Part shown: one piece after another, positions 34,237-46,308 of the stretch | Numbering within the stretch: position 1 is the stretch's first letter | Layout: each line of letters opens with the position of its first letter | NCBI GenBank assembly: GCA_029747585.1 | Contig: JAPEVF010000020.1 | Span: forward strand, 1-64,000 | Direction of reading: 5' to 3' | DNA length: 64,000 nt | From: Pleurotus djamor | Taxonomy: Eukaryota > Basidiomycota > Agaricomycetes > Agaricales > Pleurotaceae | Made by a program: the position numbers and the translations under genes | The notes under the pieces: generated by a model | The model's input: only the letters and a program-made list of their open reading frames with translations | What the model was told of the DNA's origin: nothing | Databases searched by the model: none

Positions 34237-35121
34237 CTACGCATTCGGACGAGTTTCAGTTCGTTCGTCTTTGACCAGCTTGTGACCCCTGGGGATTGCG
34301 TTGCTTGAATGAGTCACAGGGAAGATCGCCATCTTAACTTCGTAATTAGCGGTGAAAGCGATGGCAGGTTTCTTAATTTCTTTCTTCTCTGTCGCTGGAG
34401 GACGTTGCTGCAATTGTTGAGTTTCGCCCTGTGTGTTCGAGGAAGAGGTTGTACTTGAACTTGAACTTGAAGATCCCTGGTCGTTGATAGCAGCTTCTTT
34501 AACTGCGGCGAACGCGATTTCAGGCATCTTAATGGAATTCTTTCTCTTCTTGATTTCGGGCTTCCTCTCCGTTGCCGATCGTTTTGCTACGCCAGGTGAT
34601 GTGGTATCAAATGAGGATTCGTCTGAAGGCTCCCGAGTTCGCTTCTTGGAAGCGGCTGCAGCAAAAGCAATATCTGGTTTCTTTATCGTCTTCCGTGGCG
34701 TTGGAGCGTGTTCAGCCTCAGCAGGAGTTTGAAAACCATATCGGATTAGTCTCTTGAGGGGACGAAGAGGACTACTAACATCGTTAAAGATATTTGAAGA
34801 CGATGCCACGGGTGAAGCTTGTACCGTGCTTGATTGGGGCCGTTGCGAATTTCTTTCGCGTCGAGACCGATACGCAGTGCGCACAAGGTCCCTTGCTTTG
34901 ATAAACCGATGAGAAACGGGCATCTTTGATTCCGAAAGAGCACCAATCCATACGTCATCAAAACTATTAGGGTCGTATTCGGATGGTAAAAGGCGAGCGT
35001 GAGAGGCAGGTTCAGAGATACTTCTGCCACTGGGAGCGGCGTTGGTGGCGTGACGGTGGCTCGAAGAGAAACAGCGATCTGGGGATGCTTCCCCATCCTG
35101 TGAAATGCTTCTGGGGGTCAT
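34237..35121 (-). CDS. Disordered protein with three internal KKPxIAFxA repeats, 294 aa
   Basis: The frame is open from 35268, with ATGs there and at 35121; the second is preferred because the intervening sequence differs in character. Three copies of a short unit occur about 155 bases apart: TIKKPDIAFAAAASKKR, SIKMPEIAFAAVKEA and EIKKPAIAFTANYEVK. Each is followed by low-complexity Ser/Lys/Glu sequence. The N-terminal part has an acidic-hydrophobic element (DPNSFDDVWIGALSESKMP). No known domain is seen. The repeat could be a binding motif; this is inference. Confidence 0.6.
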   Translation of the reverse strand: MTPRSISQDGEASPDRCFSSSHRHATNAAPSGRSISEPASHARLLPSEYDPNSFDDVWIGALSESKMPVSHRFIKARDLVRTAYRSRRERNSQRPQSSTVQASPVASSSNIFNDVSSPLRPLKRLIRYGFQTPAEAEHAPTPRKTIKKPDIAFAAAASKKRTREPSDESSFDTTSPGVAKRSATERKPEIKKRKNSIKMPEIAFAAVKEAAINDQGSSSSSSSTTSSSNTQGETQQLQQRPPATEKKEIKKPAIAFTANYEVKMAIFPVTHSSNAIPRGHKLVKDERTETRPNA

Positions 35122-35268
35122 TTCAAGCTGGGAGAGAAGCTCGCGCTGTTTAGGAGCTTTGGAAAGTCGCCAGCCTCTTTGTTCTTCAGTGGCACATTTC
35201 TGTTTTCTTGAAGACGCCGAGTAGATATGGTCGAAATGGCGAGGATGGAAGTAGAAATGAAATCCCAT

Positions 35269-36359
35269 ATGGCCACCGAGAAAGCGTTCGAACTACGTCG
35301 CAAGCGGTCTAAGCACACCCGTCACAAGAATCAGTCAGGGGCTAACAGGAGCTGTCCTAACCTGTGAGTTTCGAGCGCGTGGCACTAGCGAAGTGAGCGG
35401 GCTGCAAGAGGAGAGTCGCGTTTCTCAGAGGGTAAGTACAGTGTGGGTCAAGTGAAGCTGAAACCATCCGAAATACGGAAAGGCTTTCGACACTTTCATC
35501 CCGCGTATGATCGATGACGCCAATAATGAATAGACCCCCCGTGTCCACAGGGGTTCCGTCTTCCACTTAAAAAATTGCGGCTTGCTGTCGTTGTCGACAA
35601 CCAGCACCGCCTAAAGAACCGATCGGTGCAGTATGAACTTTACGCTAACTCTGGAACGGCCTCAAGGCCTCAAGCTCAAGCTCAAGGCTCTCCTTCCGAG
35701 TCCTACAAAGCACAGGGCCGAATAAGTACGACCGTTTGAGACAAACCTCACGCACTCCGAAGTCTCGAAGTCAATCGGCAGGCGACTCAACTTCCATTTT
35801 GGCCCGTTGGTTCACGGACGTCGTAGCAGAGATAGTCGACTCCGACGTACGTTCTTTCCTTCTAAACGTGGATCGTCGTAATTCATATTTGTCTTCCAGC
35901 GCGTGGTGGTTACAGAAAGCGAAAGCATCACAGTTAATTGTGACTTTTCTGATTAGAGAGTGACGACGACCGTCAAATTTCGAGCTCCTGCACATGGTGT
36001 TGAAAGGCAAGGATTGTATTGTGTAGTTCGTAGCGATAACTCGTTGTGAATAAGAAGAAATTAATGAATGTGGAGTACATGACCGTATAAATAGCAGAAT
36101 GCGAAGGAGAGTGGTAGTCATGGTGTGATTGTAAATGGAGATAAAATGGAGTGGTTAAGGAGCGTGGTCGCCGCATGCTATCAAAGCATGCTAGTACGAG
36201 GAGGTATAGAAGATTGATGACGATGATGATGACAGTGTAACGGACGAAAAGGGGGAAGAAACGCAGAAACCCAAGATACCACAGAAATACTTACCAAGTC
36301 AATATAACAGTCGATGCACGTACCCCCGACGTTTGATGCGACGGTGAAGCGTGCTTAAT
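35269..36359. other. Mostly gene-free; one possible small basic ORF
   Basis: A minus-strand frame of 74 codons (35771-35995) contains FRRKERTSEST, reminiscent of the neighbouring basic family, and a TATA-like sequence lies near 36086-36093. Its orientation is ambiguous and I do not call it as a gene. The rest of the stretch has no supported feature. Confidence 0.3.
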
Positions 36360-36989
36360 TCAGTTCTTTCGGCTCCTCGATCTCCGAGCCCTTTCAGAGT
36401 CTCGCCTCATCCTCTCTGCATCGACGAATCCCATGGGGACGACCTTCTTGCGAATATCCGGGTTGAGAGTACGCGTCAGAGTCCGCTTGGTAGCAGGAGA
36501 GGTGATATCAGCCAGGTCGTAGTCCGAGAGATGACGGAGAGGCTGCTGGTTGGATGGTCCCGGGGATGGAGCGCGAGACGAAGACGAGGACGAAGAGGAC
36601 GACGCAGCCGGATAATCAGCGAAGTCCGGGATGTACCACCGATAGGCACAGTTGGAGTTGGCGTATTTAGCGTGCTTTTGGGGGCTGTGAAATCGTCGGA
36701 CGGACTTGGCTTCGTTGAGGGGACGAGGAGTGGGAGGAGGTTCGTACGATGAAGGAAGACGAGTTCGGCTTCGAGGAAAGGCGGGGCCGCGAGGGTTCTC
36801 CATGGTGGTCTGTGTATGGTTTTCCCTCAGCCTTTCGGTAGTTCTATCGGCGGCGCGAGTAGACGGATTATAAGGCCTTGAAGAGACTCTTTCTTCACGA
36901 GCCGAGCGAGATGCTGGTGGAGCTCGTAGGGAAGATGTGCTAGACGTCTTGGGAGCAGCGCTGGGGTTCGAGTTCGAGGAGGTGACCAT
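36360..36989 (-). CDS. Basic Arg/Ser-rich disordered protein, single exon, 209 aa
   Basis: ATG 36989 lies 134 bases after a TATAAA (37123-37128, minus strand). The frame is open further upstream, but that part differs in composition and includes the TATA box. The motif SAREERVSSRPYNPSTR is a clear copy of the shared PY motif. A nine-Ser run follows, and the C-terminus is strongly basic (MRRDSERARRSRSRKN). A central patch NSNCAYRWYIPDFADYP is aromatic and may be a binding segment. No family is recognised. Confidence 0.65.
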   Translation of the reverse strand: MVTSSNSNPSAAPKTSSTSSLRAPPASRSAREERVSSRPYNPSTRAADRTTERLRENHTQTTMENPRGPAFPRSRTRLPSSYEPPPTPRPLNEAKSVRRFHSPQKHAKYANSNCAYRWYIPDFADYPAASSSSSSSSSRAPSPGPSNQQPLRHLSDYDLADITSPATKRTLTRTLNPDIRKKVVPMGFVDAERMRRDSERARRSRSRKN

Positions 36990-39900
36990 TATGAGCGGAA
37001 GTAATGTCGAGATGTACAAGGAGGAGCTGAGAGGCGATGGGAAGTGTTGAGAAGTGCTGGAAGACCGTATGCTTTGAGATGTGAGTGATTTGATGGTCTG
37101 AAGAGCGATGAGGATGGCCGACTTTATACTCTGGATGACCCATTGCTGCGCAGGTGGGTGGGTGAGAGAGGTGTAGCTGTGGCCGAGTGTAGGATGGACA
37201 ATGATATCGGCCAAAGAGGTTAGCCCACCAGTGGCAAAGCGTCAACCACAATGTCAAAGAGTCGAAAATGACATCATTGAAGCCTTGGCCGAGACACCGC
37301 CACTGATCAATGATCGATCGACGGAGTTAACGGGTTTGACGACAAGGCAAGGCCGGACCGGTTACCCCCTTGAGCTGTGAGACAGCTGAGACTTGGACGG
37401 CCTGAGGTTCAGTCCATTGTTGAGGGGAGCGCAAGGGATATATTCTATGCTCTTCGGCTTTCTGACGGCGAGAGCTGAAGTGTCGCAATAAGGTGGCGCG
37501 AAGGCTGGAGCAACCAGGCGAGCTGCAAGTGCGGTATACGATGAGAGTTAGGTCAAGCCAGTAAGATGCGGAAATATGGGACCTAATTGGCATATAATCT
37601 CCCACGAAGAGTGTTGAGCACGAGACACTTGGTTTCGACGAAGGAGTAATACGCGGTAACAGGATGCTTCGCGGACGGGAGCCCCTCCGAATACCGAATA
37701 CTCTATCAACGATTCAATCAGCGGTGACGCTGTATACAGGTCAAATCGATATCTGCCCATTTCTCTGACATAAGGGCACGTACCTGCTAGCCATATGGGT
37801 GCATGAGTGAGGAGGAATGACTGATCGCAAGTATTCAACGCCAACGTTCAACCACACAGAATGGTTATCAGTCGATCCAGCTCACGTAGTAGCGAAAGAA
37901 GCATGTGAGCCAGCCAGAGACGACCGGGAAGTGGGAAGAAAATCGGCCGAGTGATACTAAGCGACGTCGTGTACATGCATACAGGGCGTATCAGCTTCGA
38001 AGAGCCAATGAAATCGATATTACGGGTCAAGATTCAAGAAGTCTTGACGGGACTCGGAGAGCCACGGTTCCTCGAGATCTATATGAGACACGTTGGTTGG
38101 CAGGAGCGTGTCCAGTAGCATTTAGGGCCACAGTGACCCAGCTATACATCTTGTAAGGTCGTAACAAAGTCGTCGCTTTCAAGAGAAGATGGTTCAATCA
38201 GACAGTCCGAGCGCTTGTCATGAACATGACACCATTCCACATTTAGCGCCCAAGCAATTTCTCTCTTCGCGACCACCACTCCTTCCTCCAGACCGTCCTC
38301 CATTTTGCTTGATATGTTCATACCGAGGCCCTGTGACTGCTCCGTTCTGGGGGCTACTTTACGCCAGTGCGTGAGCAATATTCCGCATGACGATCGCGCT
38401 AGAGCTGAGAGGGTACCCAAGCGACTGGAGTGAAGACAACGCATCAAACGATGTTCTCTGTCTATCAGGAACTCTTATGCCCGACTCCTCTACTGCTGGG
38501 ACGAGTGTACTACTAGAATAACAGCGACATCGAAAGGTGATACACAGATTAAGTGCGTGGACTTTTTTTTTCGCTGATTTTGTTTTCCTCTGGGCTCACT
38601 TCGAATTCCCCTTCACTTTCCTAGAGGAGATTCGGCCTTAATCTGCAGGAAGAACGCTCCCTCGGCGACATCTGGTCAATCCTGTGGTTCTGGCTGACCT
38701 CGCGGCTGAGGTGCGTGTTTGAGATCCCTTTTTTGCTATACGATGTTTAAATGGTCATACCTGCGATGTCTAGGTCTCCAAACGGTCTTCTATCTGTCAT
38801 TGGGGGGGACTTTCTGTGCGCTCCGACTGAGTCGATGGATAGGGCTTCAAGCTTCAAGCTTCAAAGCTTCACTAGTCATTAGTCACTACCTGGATCCCAA
38901 CGCGGCGAATGGACATTCAGCCACGCCCAACTAGTCAGCACTCGCACTCATCGATAATCAACACCAACTTGAACGATCCTCTTTGCTCCTGTTGCACGCG
39001 GAAGCAAACGTCCGTCATGCACATCGTCCTGTGTTACTGTGGTTCTTTCTCGTATCGAGGTACACGTTCTCCCCCCTGCGCATATTTTCTATTCACTCAT
39101 GGCTTACATAGTGCTTTTCATGGTACTTAGGCCGTGTGGTTTTCGACTCCCAGATACTACAAGATCTTGTTCCTGTAGTCGACAAGTGATTCGGCGAAGG
39201 ACGCAAGCTTCGAAGACGATGCTGAAACAAGATGGCGTGGAACCCTCTCCCAGAACGACTCCCTGGTAGCTGCCACCCGCGTTTCTCGTTATCCCCTTGA
39301 AGTGGAACGACCGGAGGCGGGATGAGGTGGGGTGGAATCAAGCCATGACGAAGAACATGAACTCTCAGATCGAGCTGCATGTTCGAGGTCTTAAACGAAT
39401 ACGCATCAACTATAGACCATCCGCTGTCCCCACCGCCATTTCCGAATCTCGCGGCCTTCCAGCTCAAGATGCATTTCTGGAAGATTCTTCTCTCGCTGCC
39501 CACAGGCACCGCCAGTCATGGCTACAAAATCGACCATGCCACGGATACCACTCTGGACACGTTCTCCCGAGATTCGGCGCAGCAATGTCGCCGCCAAAGC
39601 CAACGACCGACTTAATGTTCACAAACGATGCGTGTATACGATGGATTTCCCCGCTTTCGCGTCTGGTATAGCCTTGCCTTCGCTTTGGCTTCCGTCGAGA
39701 CGTTGCTCGGCCTCATACTTGCGCGGTACCGTGTACGACACAGAGAAACCAACTGACAATCAAGTTACCTACTTCCACCACGCTGGCGGTTTACCGCTTC
39801 AGTATTGTCGTCGTCTGGTATAGGTCCATGCACATGCACTTTGTGGGGGGCCGTTCCCTCAAGTAGCAACCCGTTATGCGTCAATTTTCATTTGGCCCTT

Positions 39901-42718
39901 CTTGCTGGGGCCCTTCCTTACAAGCCCTAGAGTCGCTTTCGCCCTCACTGCCTTTGCAACGGACTTTTTTCTTCGTACTTATGGTGTGCTTTTCTAGATT
40001 GCCGTCGTATTTTCTGACCGGCCATTGTTGATTCACACCCTGTACTTTGCCCCGCTCGCCCCCTTCGCTTGGCTGAGATATACACGTAGCAGTTACATTC
40101 TACCATGGATACTCGCTACATTACCTTTTCTTTCCAAAACTCCCGATTCTACTCCCTTGATACCACTTTTCTCTTCTACCCATCATCCTTGGACCCCACA
40201 TACATATCGTACCAGTGTACTTCCCAGTGTACCTTTGGACGTTTATCTCGACAATTGTTTGATTCCTCTCTTCTCTTCATTTGTTCTGTCAATCCCTCTG
40301 AGCTCGGCAGCCCTGCGTCCCCACTTTACTGACAATTTGCTGTGTTTCTAGTGTAACGAACGGCTTCCTCCTTCAAGAAGTCGCTTCCAACCACGTCTAT
40401 GGAGATAGTCACCTTCGACGGCCACTGGACCGTCGAAAGGTACCCAAATCTCAGGACTAGACTTGGACGATAGTCCACGCACTACTAGAGTCTGTTCGCT
40501 GAGAGATTTGAATTAGAAGTGTGTCTTTCACTTTCTTTTTTTNCTTGGGTTCACATACGCTTCCTCATGATCTTTAGGATGCCAAGTTTTAGCGTATCAG
40601 TCCTTTTCCCTCGGGCTTGACGCGGCTGGCGGGTATGCTCGAAGCGAACGTGTGGATAAGGCCCTCAGATATAGTGGCTGCAATAGCCCGCGCTCTTTGA
40701 AGGTTGTTGACGAAGAAAACTACTGGAGTGTTCGATCCCGCCGATCTATGCTGGCAGGAGAGGTGCGATACCAGAATGTGTTCGTGTATAGTGGGCTGAC
40801 GCTGGCTTCTAGCTACTCTTTAGGTCCACACTTCAGGCACTTGGAAAACAGGACCATGACAACCGCTTTGAGTGCCATGTCGACTCATGTCGTTCGACGG
40901 CTGGGGTTTCCCTCTGTGGTATTTGATGCCTTCAATGCTCACGAAGTACGGAAGCACCAACCTCTGCTAGACGATCGCCCACCAACACTATATCTCAGTA
41001 TAACAGGCCTCGTGCGACATTGTCCTTTTCCGTGCCATGGCAATTCACACTTGGGGAGGTAAGCGGCCTTGCTACGACTCCCAGGTCGAGTTAACTTTAC
41101 TTTGTTTCAGGCTTTCGCTCTTGCCTCCTTACGTACGATGGCTTGAACCTTCTCTTGCCGCTCGCGACATCGTTTACGCCGATGCGGTCTCCTTCCCCGA
41201 GCTACCTCCCTGTACCTGCTGGTGGCAGCTCTGAGTACTACGAATGGAGACTAGGCTCCTTCAGATAGACGCTTTCCCAAGCAATGACACCTTCTCTGTG
41301 ATGAAGGGTACTGATGTCTCGTATCTCGTATCAAAGTCCCCCTCGAGGCTTTGCTATTTCTGCATTGTACCCTTTTCCTCTGTGTTCGTTCCCATGAAAC
41401 TGACAGCTCACTTAGAACCACACCGTTCAATGCGAGATTCTGACGCCCGGGATGACAGGATGCACTGTCCTCTTCCCACTGGAGACGTTCGCGAGCGCTC
41501 GTTCAGCTGGTGAGAAGCTTGTGATGCCTTGATATGTTATTATTCAGGTACTTAGTTCCTATTCCCCGATGTCGTTCTGAGGAATTGAAGCCAGCTTGCT
41601 ATTCAACCGCTTATCAGCGGCCTGACTGTCCAAATTGCGAGCAAGTCTACACGGTGGGTCATACGGCTGGAGGCTCTACAGGCCTGTTAGTCTGGCTTCT
41701 GTACCCTTGCTTGCAGGCTGACCTATCTGAATTGTGTCCAGGTGACATCCCGGTTATAATCGACGCGACAATCAAACTATGTGCCACCAACGGGTTTATG
41801 AATCCACCGTGGACTATCCTGAGTGCCTTGCGTACGGTCTCTCTGTACCCACTCTTTTCCTTCAAGGTAAGGCTTCTCCGCCCTACACCCAAAGGGTCTG
41901 GCGAGTGGGTTCGCCGTTGTTAGTAATGTTTCCTCTCTTACACAACGAAAATTGCCAAACTATTGGGAGCTGTAGGCAGTATCTTCTTGGGAGCTATGCC
42001 TCATGAACATGCTCGACACACGTCCGGATGTGTATCGCACAGCATCATTCTTAACCCCTACAATCTGGACCTCATACTCTATTGCTCCTTCAATGCATCT
42101 CCAATTCAGTCGAAAGCGTGTGTGAGGGCTTACACAGCTGAGGCACCGTGATAACTTGGCCATCAGGACGTTTTCTACATGGAGTCAAGACCATTTAATT
42201 TTTTCTACCCTTCCTCTTACGCCGCAGTCCACACCATCATGTCCAAACCCATTCCCAACAGCCACAAGGTTTCCTCTCGCGACCCATGTTCTCCTTCTTT
42301 TCCTGCCGTCTCCCATCGTGCGGCGCTCCCAAAATCATCGAACACCGTGGAGATATCGATTAAGTCAACCATGAGACCCACGGTCGCTTGGCCTCGTGCG
42401 ATCTCGTCGCCAGTGCGAAGCATCTACTCTGATATTGGTTACATTGGTATCTATTTTTCTCCGCTCAAGGACATGTGTTCTTAATTGACCCATTTCCCAT
42501 CAAAGATAGATTGTACTATGTCTTCTCCGTCTATTTGACTTGTCCCCGTATGTCTTCATTGCTTCACAGAAAGGCCCTGTTTAACGGATCCTACCTGCAC
42601 ATATGGGTTTCCTCCAGCGCTTGATCTTGCTCATTCCGCACATAAATATGAACCACTTCCTTCAAGGTCGTCCTAGGGTTCGCCTCATCCCTGCTGCCTT
42701 GGATAGACCTGGCTGGCG
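36990..42718. other. 5.7-kb region without a confident gene
   Basis: Only short frames are present. Possible spliced fragments exist on the plus strand. One joins an exon encoding GDIWSILWFWLTSR to a second encoding PNGLLSVIGGDFLCAP with good GT..AG ends near 38.7-38.8 kb. Others lie near 39.0-39.2 kb. None forms a gene I can support. Some frames encode hydrophobic runs that could be decayed membrane-protein exons. An N sits beside a T run at 40543. Confidence 0.35.
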
Positions 42719-45700
42719 ATGTCCTCCAAGCAGCCTGGCGGGAACGTTCGCACCCGGAACGCCATCGATTCGCGCAAGACACCTGCCCACGCTGACGCCC
42801 TTGCAAAAGTCTTGCTCATCGATTGCCCCCACAAAGACACAAGCGAGGGTCGAAATTTGATCGTCAATCTTGACGGCACTGCTAACCAATTCAGCGAATA
42901 TGTGAGTTTGCTTCGTCTCCCCCTTCTATCCCACTCATCCAATGATTAGAGTACCAATGTGGTCGAACTGTTTAGCAGGCTCATCAAAGACATAACAAAG
43001 AATGCGGCGGACCATACAGTAGAGCAGCTCGTCTACTACAACAGCGGTATCGGGACCTACGCCCGCCCTACGTATCGTTCTTGGAACTACGTCAAGCAAG
43101 TGATCGACCACACTATCGACACTGCGATCGCTTGGTGCGTCTCCAGTTCATCCATAATGCTGAGTTGCTCAGATCTGCTTAAGGAACTTTGAGGCGATCG
43201 TGCACGGCGCATATGAATGGATTTCTGAAAATTACATGCCGGGAGATCGTATATTCCTCTTCGGTCAGTCAATAACGGACACGCTCGCACCTTTTCGCTA
43301 ACAGACAAGTGTATCATCTTAGGTTTCTCTCGCGGAGCGTACCAAGCTCGCGTCATCGCCGGGATGATCCATCGAGTGAGCATGGCTTTACCCGTGATGC
43401 TCTAAAATTAAACCTCATGCCGCTCTAGGTTGGCCTCCTCCACAAAGGCAACAAAAGCCAAATTCCCTTGTCCGTCTTCTCTTCCTCGCTTGGATGGAAG
43501 CATACTCATCATTGCTCTTCCAGCGCGTATGAACTTTATGCATCTGTCACCGAAAGGGAAGAACGACAAATGGAAGTTAGCGACGAGACACAAACCGTTG
43601 ACGATCGAGAGACGTTCCTTTGCAAGCAGTTCAAAGCCTCCCTTTGTCACACCGACGTGAAAGTCCACTTTGTCGGCGCTTGGTAGATCATGACTTTGAT
43701 TGTATTTGTTCAAGATACTCAATGAGTTCATAGGGATACTGTATCATCGATCGGCGTCCTGAAAGGGAAGTCACTTCCAGAGACGGTGAGCGGCATGGGG
43801 CATGTCTGCGCTTTTCGTCATGCTCTGGCCTTGGATGAGCGCCGTGTCAAATTCCAGCCTGAATATGTAAATGGTGGTCAAGGTCCAGAACCAAAGGGGA
43901 AGAATGGTCAAAACCAACAGCGAAAGACAAATGGCGACGTCAAGGAAGTTTGGTTTGCTGGCTCCCATTCTGATATGTAAGTCTGTTGTATCACTATTTA
44001 TCATTTTCTTCTCTGACATTGACGCTCAGTGGTGGGGGGAGTACCCGTAATGCAGATCTGAAGAACTTTGGCCCAGCTTTGCGGTGGATGACATACGAGG
44101 CGATGAAGTATGGCCTACGGATCAGACCTTACGAAGGCAAATGGGAAACACCACAGCCCACCGAATCCTTGGTGGGGGTCTTTTGGCTCTTCCTTGAACT
44201 GTTGCCGTTTCCGCGTTTGACATATGCTGACGCAAACAGTATCACTTTATGGTGAGTGTTTGTGCTGATCAATCTTCGTGTTTGTGACCGAAATTATTCG
44301 GATATAGGCCGCATCTTGCTGCACCTAGAAAGGTCCAGCCTGGCCAATTGGTGCACCAATCGGTCTTCTCCACACCCAATCGTGTGGCTGTGACATCATT
44401 GCCGCACAATGATGTCGAAATCCCTGCCATGTTACCCTGGGTCGCCGCTTTTCGAGATTACGCTCAACATCTCACCAAAAGATGGTTTTTTGGCGGTCTC
44501 AACGATGAATTCAATAGATCCTTCGACGATGTCATCTCCCTCAGTGGTTTCATGGATGGAATCTTTGATGATGAGGCCGACGACACCGGTTCCATTCCTG
44601 GCGCATTCGATGTGTTGCCCATCAAATTGGACACCCATTTCCACCCAGTTGGCGACGATTCTGCTGACATCGACCACGGTCCCATCCCCGGCGCGTTTCC
44701 TGGGCCAAGTGAGGAATTGAAAGTTCCCTACCGCCCAGTAGCGGTCTTCTCCGAAAATATGCAATCCTCGTGGGAGCACCTCTTTAAAAAAGACTCGGAT
44801 AGCAAACTGATCGAGATGGACCCATTCGCAAACGCATCACATTTAGTCAAGGCATTCTCTGAAATTTTACTCCCCACTGAAACGGACATAGACCAAGCTC
44901 CCAACGTTGATGCTTTCGACGTAAACTTGGCAGCCCTGCGGTCTTTCATAAGTGACGGTGAGTGGATCCGGATTGTCTCGCCATGCACTTCGTCTTCAAC
45001 TACCCAAATCATTCAGAGACACGACTTGCTTCACTTTTGGAAGTGAATGATGTGGAGACCATGCTTTGGGCGGCTCTGTCCTTTTCCATAGAACATCCCA
45101 AAGCAGCGAGGTCCCGCGAGTCCAAGGAAATGTTGATTCGACTTATCGCCAAAGCGGATTCGGAGGGGAATGGCCCTGTCTCTAATGCGGAGATTCGTCG
45201 ACCCAAGGCTGCTCAAGTCCAACGTTGGTTGTCCCCGGTTGAGACCGCTTTCCGAGACGATTTACGGCGAGTTGTCCAGCTATGTGGTGCGTATATTGCC
45301 TCCATAAAAATCAAACCCAGGATTCATAATATGACTATAGCTTGTCTTCGAACATACGACCTTGACTATCGCAACTATCCCTTGAAGTTTTCTCCAGAAC
45401 ACCCCAGCCGCATTATCTTTGCCTCGCAGCGGAGTTTTTGGCGGCGTGGTTCACACAGTGTCTGCCCTGTGATGTGGGACATTTCTGGGCCCAGTGAAAT
45501 GCCCAGGGTTCTGGACGACATCAGTCTTCCGGGATTGAATGTCACCCTTTCCTCCGATGGTACTTTGATGGCCGCTGCGGATGGCAGCAGGATCAACATC
45601 GTCGAAATTGGATCGAATACAACCATCCCATCTGTGGATGATGCTCACGGAAATGCAGATGATGAATCCGCTGAAGTCTCTTGGCTATGCTTTTCCGGGG

Positions 45701-46308
45701 ACGACCAAACCATGGCTTCGGGGCACTGTAATGGCCTGATCAAATTTTGGCGTCAAGATAAGGGTGCTTGGAAGGTGTATAAGTGCATCGAATGCGCCGA
45801 GAACAAGATTGAGGACCTCTATTTCTCCCCAAATGACTCCGTTTTAGCCTTCACTGTCCGCCCCACCCCCCGAGTAGCGAAACTGTGCTGGCCGGCTGAT
45901 GGAAGTGTGCACCAGCTGGAAGGCTCAGAGGGAGCATCGTCCGTGGCTTGGGGCCCCAATAGCTCAATTGCATGTGGAACAGAAACTGGCGAGTTAATCC
46001 GGTGGGACCATGCCCAGAAAAAGTCACGCAAATTCAAGGCGAATGATGGGTGGATCTCAATCCTCGTATACCGGAATGATGGTCGGCTCCTCGCTACGGG
46101 GGGTAGTAACGGGGTAATCAGAGTTTGGGATTGCACAACATGGTCGAAGATATGGGACTTCAGAGCACACGAGGAGATTTCCTCAATAGCATTCTCCAGT
46201 GACGGAAAGAGGATCGCTTCTGGAGGCATTTATGGGGGACTGTATCTCTGGGATGTAGACTTGGAGGCAAACGATGAAGAGGAATCCCATAAGCCTGTCA
46301 ATAACTAA
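42719..46308 (+). CDS. Copy B: DUF2235 hydrolase - WD40 fusion, about 1020-1035 aa
   Basis: Exons 42719-42901, 42950-43134, 43184-43263, 43323-43375, 43429-43469, 43524-43682, 43734-43976, 44030-44251, 44308-44957 and 45017-46308 sum to whole codons. Motifs are RNLIVNLDGTANQF, the elbow GFSRGAYQARV, HFVGAWDTVSSIGV and WFAGSHSDIGGGST, an intact Ser-Asp-His triad. An acidic linker of about 250 residues leads to the WD40 part, which includes FKANDGWISILVYRNDGRLL, VIRVWDCTTW and LYLWDVDL. A 54-base stretch at 45287-45340 has good intron signals and is a multiple of three, so splicing it or not keeps the frame. There is no signal peptide, membrane span or P-loop. Confidence 0.86.

Noticed and set aside
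38845..38871. Short AGCTTCA tandem repeat
   Set aside because: It has only three to four imperfect units, too short to mean anything.
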